Source: Cupidesulfovibrio sp000226255
GTDB taxonomy: Bacteria; Desulfobacterota; Desulfovibrionia; Desulfovibrionales; Desulfovibrionaceae
DNA length: 64,000 nucleotides
Direction: 5' to 3'
Assembly: GCF_003402415.2 (NCBI RefSeq)
Contig: NZ_AP036014.1
Coordinates: 3,410,001-3,474,000, forward strand
Program-made: the position numbers and the translations under genes
The notes under the pieces: model-generated
The model's input: the letters and a program-made list of their open reading frames with translations, nothing else
Told to the model about the DNA's origin: nothing
The model's database searches: none
In this document: piece after piece, positions 43,760-51,191 of the stretch
Numbering within the stretch: position 1 is the stretch's first letter
How the letters are laid out: every line of letters starts with the position of its first letter

Positions 43760-44596
43760 ATGGCCCGACTGCCGGATGCCCCACGCCTGCCCCGGCGGGA
43801 CGAACTCGCCTGGAAGGGTCTGACCTGGGTGAGCAGAGCCCTGCTGCTGCTTCTGGTGCTGGCCCTCATGGATACCGTGGCCGGAGGCTTTCTTGGCAGG
43901 ATACCGTTGCAGGTGGTGCGGGGCGAAGCAGAATACCTGACCGCCCAGTTGAACAAGCCCGTGGATGTGGGGACGGGATTCGCGCTGGAGACAGGCCCGG
44001 AGGATGCAGGCAGACTTCTGGACTACCGGACAGACGCCGTGGGGCTGACGCTAACGTTCGTCGAGGTTGCCGGGCGCGACTGGCGGGCCCTGGCCAGCGT
44101 GGAGCAGGACACTCCCACCGGTATTTACATGCTGCAGGTGTTCCGGCGGGGCGATGCCGTCGCCGACAAGGAACCGGTGCACGATCTGCGCGTGTTCAGC
44201 GACCAGGCCGCCGCCAATTCCGTGGCTCCCACCTTCTGTCAGCGGCAACTGGGCTTCCCGCCCTTTTACATCCTGTTCGGTATCGTCCCCCCGCTCGCGG
44301 CCTGCTTCTACCTCAGCTTCAGGATTTCCGGACGCAGGCTCGGCAGTCTCGCCGCGCAGGGCATTGCCCCCATCTACCGTCTGACGCGCCGCAAGCAGCA
44401 CTGGGAATTGCTGGTGGGCCTGGGGTCCATGCACGGGGTCACGGTCGGCAGCAGCCTTGTGGTCCTGAACCGAAACAAGAACCCCGTTGACGAGGCAGAA
44501 GTGGACACGGTGGAGCGGGACACCGCACACGCCACACTGCCGCTGGACAGCAAGGTTCAACCCGATTTCCTGGTGATGCTCAAACCCCGGGGCTGA
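43760..44596 (+). CDS. Membrane protein with large periplasmic domain, last gene of the TauE/SafE operon
   Basis: 278 residues. TM1 at about 30-48 (ALLLLLVLALMDTVAGG), an extracytoplasmic domain of ~110 residues with one Cys, TM2 at about 172-190 (FYILFGIVPPLAACFYLSF), and a cytoplasmic C-terminal ~80 residues containing GSMHGVTVGSSLVVLNRNKNPV, which resembles a small beta-barrel. No family recognised. The topology (two helices, outside sensor-like domain, inside domain) suggests signal relay or complex assembly with the exporter; not established. Confidence 0.68.
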   Translation: MARLPDAPRLPRRDELAWKGLTWVSRALLLLLVLALMDTVAGGFLGRIPLQVVRGEAEYLTAQLNKPVDVGTGFALETGPEDAGRLLDYRTDAVGLTLTFVEVAGRDWRALASVEQDTPTGIYMLQVFRRGDAVADKEPVHDLRVFSDQAAANSVAPTFCQRQLGFPPFYILFGIVPPLAACFYLSFRISGRRLGSLAAQGIAPIYRLTRRKQHWELLVGLGSMHGVTVGSSLVVLNRNKNPVDEAEVDTVERDTAHATLPLDSKVQPDFLVMLKPRG

Positions 44597-44702
44597 ACCG
44601 CGCGACCGCCGCGTATCATGGACAGATCAAGGACGGATCAGGGATGGTCCCAAAGCAGCCCGCTCAACGGGAAGGCGGGGCCATCCCCGCAAGGTTACGA
44701 CA

Positions 44703-44726
44703 TACGGCGCGGAATACCGCGCCGTA
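44703..44726. terminator. Bidirectional hairpin between converging genes
   Basis: TACGGCGCGG-AATA-CCGCGCCGTA is a perfect 10-bp stem with a 4-base loop, between the TauE/SafE operon end and the flavoredoxin-like gene. No T-run follows on either strand. Confidence 0.6.
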
Positions 44727-44843
44727 CGCATTCGCGGGGTCCGCACACGCGGCATGCCGGGCAGCCACAAGCCAATACCGCCATGTCCGCCCGAAACGCA
44801 TCAGCTAGCCGGACGGCCCCCGCGCCGGAATCAAGCGCCGGAC

Positions 44844-45473
44844 CTATTCTTGCGCCTCGCCGCCGCCCGCCTTTTGCCGCAAGGCCTTGCCGTCGTGCCA
44901 TGCCCGGCCCACCACGTCGCCCATGGACCAGTAGCGGTTGTCGGGCATGGTCAGCAACATGGGCCGCATCAGCCTGGGGTCTGGCGCGCCGTCACCGTCC
45001 AGGCAGTCCTGCGCGCACCATGCCCCGACGATCTCGCCGATGAAAAAGGTGTTGCTGGGCAACTCCACGGCGGTGTGCACCCGGCATTCGATGCCCAGCG
45101 GGCATTCGCGGATCAGCGGCGCGGCGTCGAGATGCCCGTGGAACACCTCGAACAGGCCGGACTTGTCCACGCGCGCGCCAGAGGTGATGCCCGTGTAGTC
45201 GGTGACCGCCGTCATCTCCACGGTGGGAAAGTTCACGCTGAACTGTCCGCTGGCGGCGATGGCCCCGTGGCTGAAATTGCGCCGGTTGATGGCCACGCCC
45301 AGCATGGGGGGCTGGTAGTTGACCCGCGTCAGCCAGGCCACGGCCATGAAGTTGGGCCTGCCGTCGGCCATGCAGCCCACGATGGTCTGGGCCATGGGCA
45401 CCACGAAGGCGTTGGGGGCGATGTCGACGCGCCCCGAGATGGTCGGGGAACTGGTCGTCACGTTGTCTGCCAT
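44844..45473 (-). CDS. Flavoredoxin / flavin-reductase-like FMN-binding protein
   Basis: 209 residues of the flavin reductase-like (split-barrel) family. The pattern matches flavoredoxin of Desulfovibrio, an FMN electron carrier linked to sulfite or thiosulfate reduction and H2. Typical segments are PMAQTIVGCMADGRPNFMAV, TRVNYQPPMLGVAINRRNFS and GQFSVNFPTVEM. GGAGGAGG precedes ATG 45473; the frame is open far upstream into the next gene but those codons are shadow. Four cysteines are present, one in a CAQDC motif. Assignment to flavoredoxin rather than a generic flavin reductase is inferred. Confidence 0.82.
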   Translation of the reverse strand: MADNVTTSSPTISGRVDIAPNAFVVPMAQTIVGCMADGRPNFMAVAWLTRVNYQPPMLGVAINRRNFSHGAIAASGQFSVNFPTVEMTAVTDYTGITSGARVDKSGLFEVFHGHLDAAPLIRECPLGIECRVHTAVELPSNTFFIGEIVGAWCAQDCLDGDGAPDPRLMRPMLLTMPDNRYWSMGDVVGRAWHDGKALRQKAGGGEAQE

Positions 45474-45565
45474 GGGGGCCTCCTCCCCGTCGGGGGATGC
45501 GGAAGGGGGAAATGCGAAAGTGCAAAGGGGCCGTGTCGCCACGGCCCGGCAGGGTAGCGTTCCCG

Positions 45566-45871
45566 CTACTTCACCAGCCGCCACAGGCGCACGTCGGAGG
45601 GCCCTTCGAAGACCTCTGCCGCCGCCTCGCGGAAGGCCAGCAACTCGGGCGTGGCCAGATGCGCGTCCAGGGCCTCCCTGGACGTCCACTGTTCGATGAA
45701 GGTGAAGTTGCGCGGTGCGTCCAGTTGCTGCTGCGCCTCGTAGCGCAGCATGCCCGCGTGGCGCTGCGTGGCGGCCACGATGCCCGCGATGAGTTGCGCG
45801 GCGCGGGCTTCGCTGCCGGGACGGGCGGTGAGCATGGCGGTGACGGCCACGGGAGTATCGGCTTGCGACAT
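45566..45871 (-). CDS. Antibiotic-biosynthesis-monooxygenase (ABM) family small protein
   Basis: 101 residues, dimeric alpha-beta barrel family that includes quinol monooxygenase YgiN and haem-degrading enzymes. The pattern ARPGSEARAAQLIAGI, GMLRYEAQQQLD and FIEQWTSREALDAHLATPEL is characteristic. AAGGAG precedes ATG 45871. It is 92 bases upstream of the flavoredoxin-like gene on the same strand, so a shared transcript is likely, perhaps a small redox-stress pair. The substrate is unknown. Confidence 0.88.
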   Translation of the reverse strand: MSQADTPVAVTAMLTARPGSEARAAQLIAGIVAATQRHAGMLRYEAQQQLDAPRNFTFIEQWTSREALDAHLATPELLAFREAAAEVFEGPSDVRLWRLVK

Positions 45872-46041
45872 GATATGTGCTCCTTGCGCTGTGTTGAAAG
45901 ATGATCCCGCCGATGGTGCTCCACCGCGCGGATGGTGCCGGAGTTTCGCGCAATGGAACATTTTCGGCAAGTACGCACCAGAAAGATACCGACACACCTT
46001 CAGGTGTCCTGTCACGAACTGCATTTTGCCCGTGACCCGCC

Positions 46042-46065
46042 CTTGTAAGCGACCGCTTACACAAG
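46042..46065. promoter_or_regulatory. Palindromic operator between the ABM and chrA genes
   Basis: TGTAAGCG-AC-CGCTTACA is a perfect 8+8 inverted repeat at 46044-46061, with CTTG/CAAG just outside. It lies in the shared promoter region of two divergent transcripts. It looks like a site for a TetR- or HxlR-type repressor that is not encoded next to it. Confidence 0.65.
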
Positions 46066-46213
46066 TAGAATGCTGCCGCACAGACGCATCACCAGCGAGC
46101 ATCACACTGGAATATCAACACAAATTACCATCTGCTCCGATCGACGCGGCGGGCGTCCCCGCCATGCCCGTCCGACATGCTGCATGGCGTTCCGCCGCAA
46201 CATCGAGGTCACC

Positions 46214-47434
46214 GTGCCCGCCACACCCACGAACGCTTCCCCGCCGCCGCACGCGGGTGCCACGCCCACCCTGCGCGAACTGTTCCTGACCTTCCTGCGC
46301 CTGGGGGCCACGGCCTTCGGCGGGCCCGCCATGCTGCCCGTGGTGCGCGCCATGGTGGTGGAGCGCAAGGGCTGGATGGACGAAGCCGCGTTCCGCTCCG
46401 GCGTGGCCCTGTGCCAGGCGGTGCCGGGCGCCACGGTGATGCAGGTGGCCTCTTACGTGGGCCTGCGGCTGCGCGGCACGCCCGGCATGCTGGCCGGATT
46501 CTTCGGGTTCACCCTGCCCGCGTTCCTGATGATCACCCTGCTCTCGGCCATGTACTGGAAAAACCGCGAACTGCCCGCCATCATGGCCGCGTTCATCGGC
46601 CTGAAGGCCGTCACCGTGGCCCTGATGGTGTCCGGGCTGCTCGACTTCGGCAAACGCTACCTGCGCATGGGCATGGATTGGGTGATCGGGGCCGGGGTGT
46701 GCGGATTGACCCTGCTGGGCGTCCACCCCATCGTGCCGGTGCTGGCGGCTGCCGGGGCTGGCGTGCTGGCATACCGCGACGGCGACGCCACACCCGTTGG
46801 CGCGCCCGGCAACGCTCCCGGCGGTCCGCTCAACCTGCCGGGCAGCTTGGCCGCGTTGCGCGGCCTGCTGGCGGGGCTGGCCGGGGTGGCCGTGGCGCTG
46901 GCAGTGCTGGGGGCCCTGCGGCCCGACCTGTTCGCCCTGGCCGTGTCCATGCTGCGCACCGACCTGGTGGCCTTCGGCGGGGCGCTGGCGGCCCTGCCGG
47001 TGATGCGCCACGAGGTGGTGCACCTGCGGGGCTGGATGAGCGACGCCGCCTTCCTGGACGGGGTGGCCATCGGCCAGGTGACGCCCGGCCCCATCATCCT
47101 CACCGCCGCCTTCATCGGCTGGCGGGTGGACGGCCTGGTGGGGTCGGTGGTGGCGGGCCTCGCCATCTTCACGCCGTCGCTGTTCTTCATGCTGGGCGCG
47201 GAGCGGCTGGTGGCGCGCATAGAGCATTCGCGCATCTACCGCCGCGCCGTGCGGGCCACGCTGGCGGGCTTCACCGGCCTGCTGGGGTACCTCGCCATCA
47301 CCGTGGCCCAGGCCCTGCCCCCCACGCCCCTGCCCGCCGCCATCGGCGTGGCGGCCTTCGCCGCGCTGCGCGCCGGGGTGGACGTGTTGTACGTGGTGGG
47401 CGCGGGTGCGCTGGCCTCGTGGCTGCTGGCCTGA
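46214..47434 (+). CDS. chrA: ChrA-type chromate/anion transporter, two CHR domains
   Basis: About 406 residues. The two homologous halves start with TLRELFLTFLRLGATAFGGP and RTDLVAFGGALAALPVMRHE, each followed by the CHR motif PGATVMQVASYVG or TPGPIILTAAFIG. ChrA proteins export chromate, driven by ion gradients; related proteins may move sulfate-like anions. A Gly/Pro linker of about 30 residues joins the halves. The start is uncertain: GTG 46214 has GAGGT close upstream, ATG 46184 or 46070 would give longer versions. It faces the ABM gene across the palindrome. Confidence 0.88.
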   Translation: MPATPTNASPPPHAGATPTLRELFLTFLRLGATAFGGPAMLPVVRAMVVERKGWMDEAAFRSGVALCQAVPGATVMQVASYVGLRLRGTPGMLAGFFGFTLPAFLMITLLSAMYWKNRELPAIMAAFIGLKAVTVALMVSGLLDFGKRYLRMGMDWVIGAGVCGLTLLGVHPIVPVLAAAGAGVLAYRDGDATPVGAPGNAPGGPLNLPGSLAALRGLLAGLAGVAVALAVLGALRPDLFALAVSMLRTDLVAFGGALAALPVMRHEVVHLRGWMSDAAFLDGVAIGQVTPGPIILTAAFIGWRVDGLVGSVVAGLAIFTPSLFFMLGAERLVARIEHSRIYRRAVRATLAGFTGLLGYLAITVAQALPPTPLPAAIGVAAFAALRAGVDVLYVVGAGALASWLLA

Positions 47435-47500
47435 TTGCGGCCCGTTCCCCCTGCATCTTCCCCCCTCGGCATGCGTCTTCGCCAGCGACGGGTCCATACG

Positions 47501-47530
47501 AAAGGCGGCGGGATTGCTCCCGCCGCCTTT
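47501..47530. terminator. Bidirectional intrinsic terminator
   Basis: AAAGGCGGCGGGA-TTGC-TCCCGCCGCCTTT is a perfect 13-bp stem with T-runs for both strands, between the converging chrA and phospholipase-like genes. Confidence 0.88.
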
Positions 47531-47595
47531 CGTGACATGCATCGCCATGCGTCGTCATGTCGCCGCGCGCCCACGCGCGGAAAGATCCGGTGCCC

Positions 47596-48597
47596 CTATG
47601 CCGCCTTGCAGGGGGTGGGCAGGTAGGGCAAATCCACCAGCCGCTCGTCCAGCGGAAAGCGCACGCCGCCAGAACGCCAGGCCACCAGGGGCTGCACGCC
47701 CCGGCATACGTCGCGGGCCTCGGCCAGGTGATCGCTGCCGATGGGGTCGATGCCCGTCACGGCGGACGCATACGGGTCGCGCAGCACATCCAGCACGGCG
47801 CGCACGCTGACGTCGATCATGTCGCGCAGGTAGGCCCGGTCCGCCGCGTGCGGCATGACCCGGTGCATCAGGCGCAACGAACGCCGCCACGACTGCTTGC
47901 CGCTGACGGCCACGCTGCCCTGGAACAGCCGCTTCTTGAAGGCGAAGGGCCAGTGACCGCCGTGGGTGGCCTGAAGCAGGGTGCGGTCCGCCGCGCCGTT
48001 GGGCAGGCGGAACAGGCGGGCGGCCTCGGCCGCGTCCCATTCCACCATGCGGTCGGCCTGCATCTCGATGTACACGTGGCTCAGCTTGCCGGTGCCGGGT
48101 GTGCCGCCCAGCAGGGTGGGCACGTAGTGGTTGTGGGCCACGGTGTCCGCCGCCAGGTGGGAAAGGTAACCGCAGGCGTAGGCGTGCAGGCGCGGGGTGT
48201 CCGCCGCCTCGTACAGGGCGTGCCCGGTGCTCCAGTTGTGGCTGTGGCCGGGGGTGACGGTGCAGCCCTTGCCGATGAAGATGTCGGCGGAAAGGCTGCC
48301 GTACAGGAAGGCGTCCGGATGGGCCAGCAGGGCGGAGCCCACGGCGGCGGGCAACAGGGATGCGTTCTGCAGCAGCCAGTGCGCGGCCACCATGTGCACG
48401 CCCGGCCCCCAGGCGAAGGCCGCGTCGGGCAGCAGCACCACGCACAACGCCGCCAGAACGGCGCACAAAGTCAGGACGCCGCGCGGAGCCGAAGGCGCGC
48501 GCGAGGCGGGGGCGGGGATGGCGGGAGAATCGGTATCGGACACGCGCGGGTCGCACGGCATGCCGCACGCAACCGGGTGCAAGGGGGACGTATGCAT
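47596..48597 (-). CDS. Exported zinc-dependent phospholipase C-like protein
   Basis: 333 residues. After a ~45-residue leader with a hydrophobic core (LTLCAVLAALCVVLLP) the mature protein would begin WGPGVHMVAAHW. In zinc phospholipase C the N-terminal Trp of the mature enzyme is a zinc ligand, and AFA before WGPG is a good cleavage site. Further histidines lie in TPGHSHNWSTGHAL and YLSHLAADTVAHNHYV, consistent with a three-zinc site. The substrate could be phospholipid; the alpha-toxin-like fold is inferred. ATG 48597 is 11 bases from GGAAGG; a later in-frame Met also exists. Confidence 0.8.
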   Translation of the reverse strand: MHTSPLHPVACGMPCDPRVSDTDSPAIPAPASRAPSAPRGVLTLCAVLAALCVVLLPDAAFAWGPGVHMVAAHWLLQNASLLPAAVGSALLAHPDAFLYGSLSADIFIGKGCTVTPGHSHNWSTGHALYEAADTPRLHAYACGYLSHLAADTVAHNHYVPTLLGGTPGTGKLSHVYIEMQADRMVEWDAAEAARLFRLPNGAADRTLLQATHGGHWPFAFKKRLFQGSVAVSGKQSWRRSLRLMHRVMPHAADRAYLRDMIDVSVRAVLDVLRDPYASAVTGIDPIGSDHLAEARDVCRGVQPLVAWRSGGVRFPLDERLVDLPYLPTPCKAA

Positions 48598-48899
48598 TCC
48601 GAAGGCTACCTTCCGGGAAAACTGCGTTGCGAGCCCCTTGTAATCCCCCTGCCGGGGGTGTCAACCCCACGGTACGCGCCCCCGAACGGCCCGCACCGTC
48701 CCGCCCCGCCCTCTTGCATCATGCCGCCATCATTGCATTCCCCCGCAACGCAAACGCGGCGCGCACCGTGCCCCTCGCAAGGGATCGCCACACGCCATGA
48801 AACACGCCACGAAAAGCACCATGATGCCGGGGGGCTGCAAGCCCCGTCCGGCGGAGGCAATGCGTGATTTTTTTCCGCTCGGGGGCGGAGAGGATACCC
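48598..48899. other. Intergenic region
   Basis: About 300 bases between the phospholipase-like and cardiolipin synthase genes. A GC-rich hairpin-like stretch near 48645-48665 (CCCCCTGCCGGGGGTG) is visible. No gene is supported. Confidence 0.4.
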
Positions 48900-50366
48900 C
48901 TACAGGTAGGGCGAGAACAGCCAGCACCCGGCGTCGCGCAGGCGCACCGGCATGCTCCGCGCGTTCAGCGACGCGGCCGACACCTCTTCGGACACGGCGC
49001 GCACCGCCTCGAAGTGCTGCCCAAGCTGCCGGGCCACGGAGGTGTCCAGCACCTCCACCGCCAGCTCGAAGTTCAGGCGCAGACTGCGCGGGTCGATGTT
49101 CGCGGAGCCCACGTGGGCGTAGCAGCCGTCGATGAGCAGCAGCTTGGTGTGGCAGAACGGCGGCGGCTGGTAGAACACCCGCACCCCGCTTTCCAGCAGC
49201 GAGGGCAGCAGGTTGCGGGTGGCCCAGTGCACGAAGGGCAGGTTGTTGCGGCTGGGCAGCACGCAGTGCACGTCCACCCCGCGCAGGGCGGCGGCGCGCA
49301 GCCCGCTGATCAGTTCGCGCGAGGGCAGGAAATAGGGCGTCATGATGTGGATGGACTGCTCCGCCCCGGCCACCACGCCCGCCAGCAGGTCGTGCACGCG
49401 CTCGAAGCCGAAGCCGGGGCCGTCCAGCACCATGCGGCACAGCGAATCGCCGCAGGGTTCCTCGCGCACCGGGGGGCCGGGGGCGTATTCCCCGGTGACG
49501 AAACCCCAGTCGCGCAGAAAGGCCTCCTGCAACTGGGCCACGATGGGGCCGCTGAACAGGAAGTGCAGGTCGGTGACGCAACGGATGCAGCCCTGGGCGG
49601 CCATGTGGTTCTGGGCGATGTTCATGCCCCCGGTGAAGCCCACCTTGCCGTCGCACACCAGCACCTTGCGGTGGGTGCGCAGGTTCACCGAAAGCTGCGG
49701 CGGCACGAGGTGCGGCGGCAGGAAGCGCTCCACCCGCACTCCCCGCTTCGCCAGCCGCCGCCAGGCGCGCGGCCAGTGGTACAGGCCGCCCACGCCGTCC
49801 ACGATGACCCGCACGTCCACGCCGCGCGCGGTGGCGTCGGCCAGGGCGTCCGCGAAGCGCTGGCCCGCCTCGCCGGTGCCGAAGATGTAGGTGGTCAGGA
49901 AGACGCTGTGCTCGGCGTTGTCGATGGCGTCGAGCATGGCGGGGTAGGCCTGTTCGCCGTTGTGCAGGGGCTGCACGTGGTTGCCCCCGGCCAGGGGCCG
50001 CCCGGTGACGGCGTAGCCCACCCTGGCCAGCCGCTCGTACCGCTGCGGCACGATGCCGGCAGGCATGGCCCCCGGCGGCTCGTGTCGGGCCGGGCCGCCG
50101 TGCAGGCGGCCGCCCTCGCGCAGGCGGCGGGTTTCCGATTCCTCCAGCAGGCGGGCGGCGCGACTGTGCACGCGGTTGATGCCGAACAGGAAATAGAGCA
50201 GCGGCCCGGCCACGGGAAAGGTAAGGCAGACGGCGATCCACCCCAGCGCCGCGCGCGGGTCGCGCTTGTGCAGCAGGGCATGGCCCGCGGCGAACACGGA
50301 CACCGCGTACATGCCCGCGATAAGCAGCCACTGCAGCGCGCCCAGCGTGAGGGCGGCGGGGGTCAT
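48900..50366 (-). CDS. cls: Cardiolipin synthase (phospholipase D superfamily)
   Basis: 488 residues. Two N-terminal membrane helices (about 10-28 and 40-60) are followed by two PLD domains. The HKD motifs are THRKVLVCDGKVGFTGG (about residues 230-246) and CHTKLLLIDGCYAHVGS, each with HxKxxxxD and the following G-G/G-S. The enzyme joins two phosphatidylglycerols to cardiolipin and glycerol in the inner membrane. Full-length and intact. The 73-base gap upstream separates it from the universal stress gene, read in the same direction. Confidence 0.93.
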   Translation of the reverse strand: MTPAALTLGALQWLLIAGMYAVSVFAAGHALLHKRDPRAALGWIAVCLTFPVAGPLLYFLFGINRVHSRAARLLEESETRRLREGGRLHGGPARHEPPGAMPAGIVPQRYERLARVGYAVTGRPLAGGNHVQPLHNGEQAYPAMLDAIDNAEHSVFLTTYIFGTGEAGQRFADALADATARGVDVRVIVDGVGGLYHWPRAWRRLAKRGVRVERFLPPHLVPPQLSVNLRTHRKVLVCDGKVGFTGGMNIAQNHMAAQGCIRCVTDLHFLFSGPIVAQLQEAFLRDWGFVTGEYAPGPPVREEPCGDSLCRMVLDGPGFGFERVHDLLAGVVAGAEQSIHIMTPYFLPSRELISGLRAAALRGVDVHCVLPSRNNLPFVHWATRNLLPSLLESGVRVFYQPPPFCHTKLLLIDGCYAHVGSANIDPRSLRLNFELAVEVLDTSVARQLGQHFEAVRAVSEEVSAASLNARSMPVRLRDAGCWLFSPYL

Positions 50367-50439
50367 GCCGCGCCCCGTGGCGGCGCGGCGCGCAGGGCGG
50401 GTTCAGGCATGGGACGGACGGGCCGGACCATGACGGAAC

Positions 50440-50865
50440 CTAGCGGACCACGAGAACCGGCACCTTGGCCAGATGCAGCACCTGGTGGGTGACGCTGCCC
50501 ATGATCACGCCGCCCAGATCGCTCAACCCGCGCGACCCCATGACGATGGTGTCGCACCCTTCCTCGTCGCACACCCGCACCACGGCCCGGCCGGGCGCGC
50601 CGTCCACGATGCGCACGGAATTGGGCACCCCCAGTTCGTCCAGCAGGGCGCGCGGCTCCGCAAGCAACTGTTCCGCCTCGGCCGTGCACTCGCGCACCAG
50701 TTCCTCGCGCGCCTCGCCGCCGATGAGGGCGGGAATTTCGCCAAAGCTGTGCATCAGCACCACGTGCCCCGTGTCGCCGCAACGGGCCAGGTTCACCGCG
50801 TGGCGCAGGGCAAGCCGAGAATGTTCCGAACCGTCCATGGGAAGCAGTATTCGTGCATAGGGCAT
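50440..50865 (-). CDS. Universal stress protein (UspA family)
   Basis: 141 residues, one Usp domain. The ATP-binding motif G-x2-G-x9-G-S is present as GSRGLSDLGGVIMGS, and the N-terminus is ARILLPMDGSEHS, so it is of the nucleotide-binding type. ATG 50865 follows AAGGAG. It lies just upstream of, and may be co-transcribed with, cls. Confidence 0.92.
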   Translation of the reverse strand: MPYARILLPMDGSEHSRLALRHAVNLARCGDTGHVVLMHSFGEIPALIGGEAREELVRECTAEAEQLLAEPRALLDELGVPNSVRIVDGAPGRAVVRVCDEEGCDTIVMGSRGLSDLGGVIMGSVTHQVLHLAKVPVLVVR

Positions 50866-51191
50866 GTCGCGGACTCCTTCGTGCTGGGCGCGCCGGTGGC
50901 GCTGCGTGGGTGCACCCCCAGCGTCCGCCCGCCACGCCGATTCCGGCATGCGGGGCGGCTTTCCGCACCATGGCGGGGGGATGCCGATGCATGCACAATG
51001 GCACGACTGGCGCGACCTGCGCAACCCCCGTCCCGGCCGGTTGGCCGTTCGCCGGGGGGCCACCGCATGGGCGCGGGCGCACCATGGACGCCCGGCACGG
51101 GCTGCCCCCCGCCCCTTCCTGCCCCCCCGGCTTTCTGGTATGCCATGCCATTGGGCCTTCCACGCGCGCCATGTTTCCAAGGGGGACTGCG

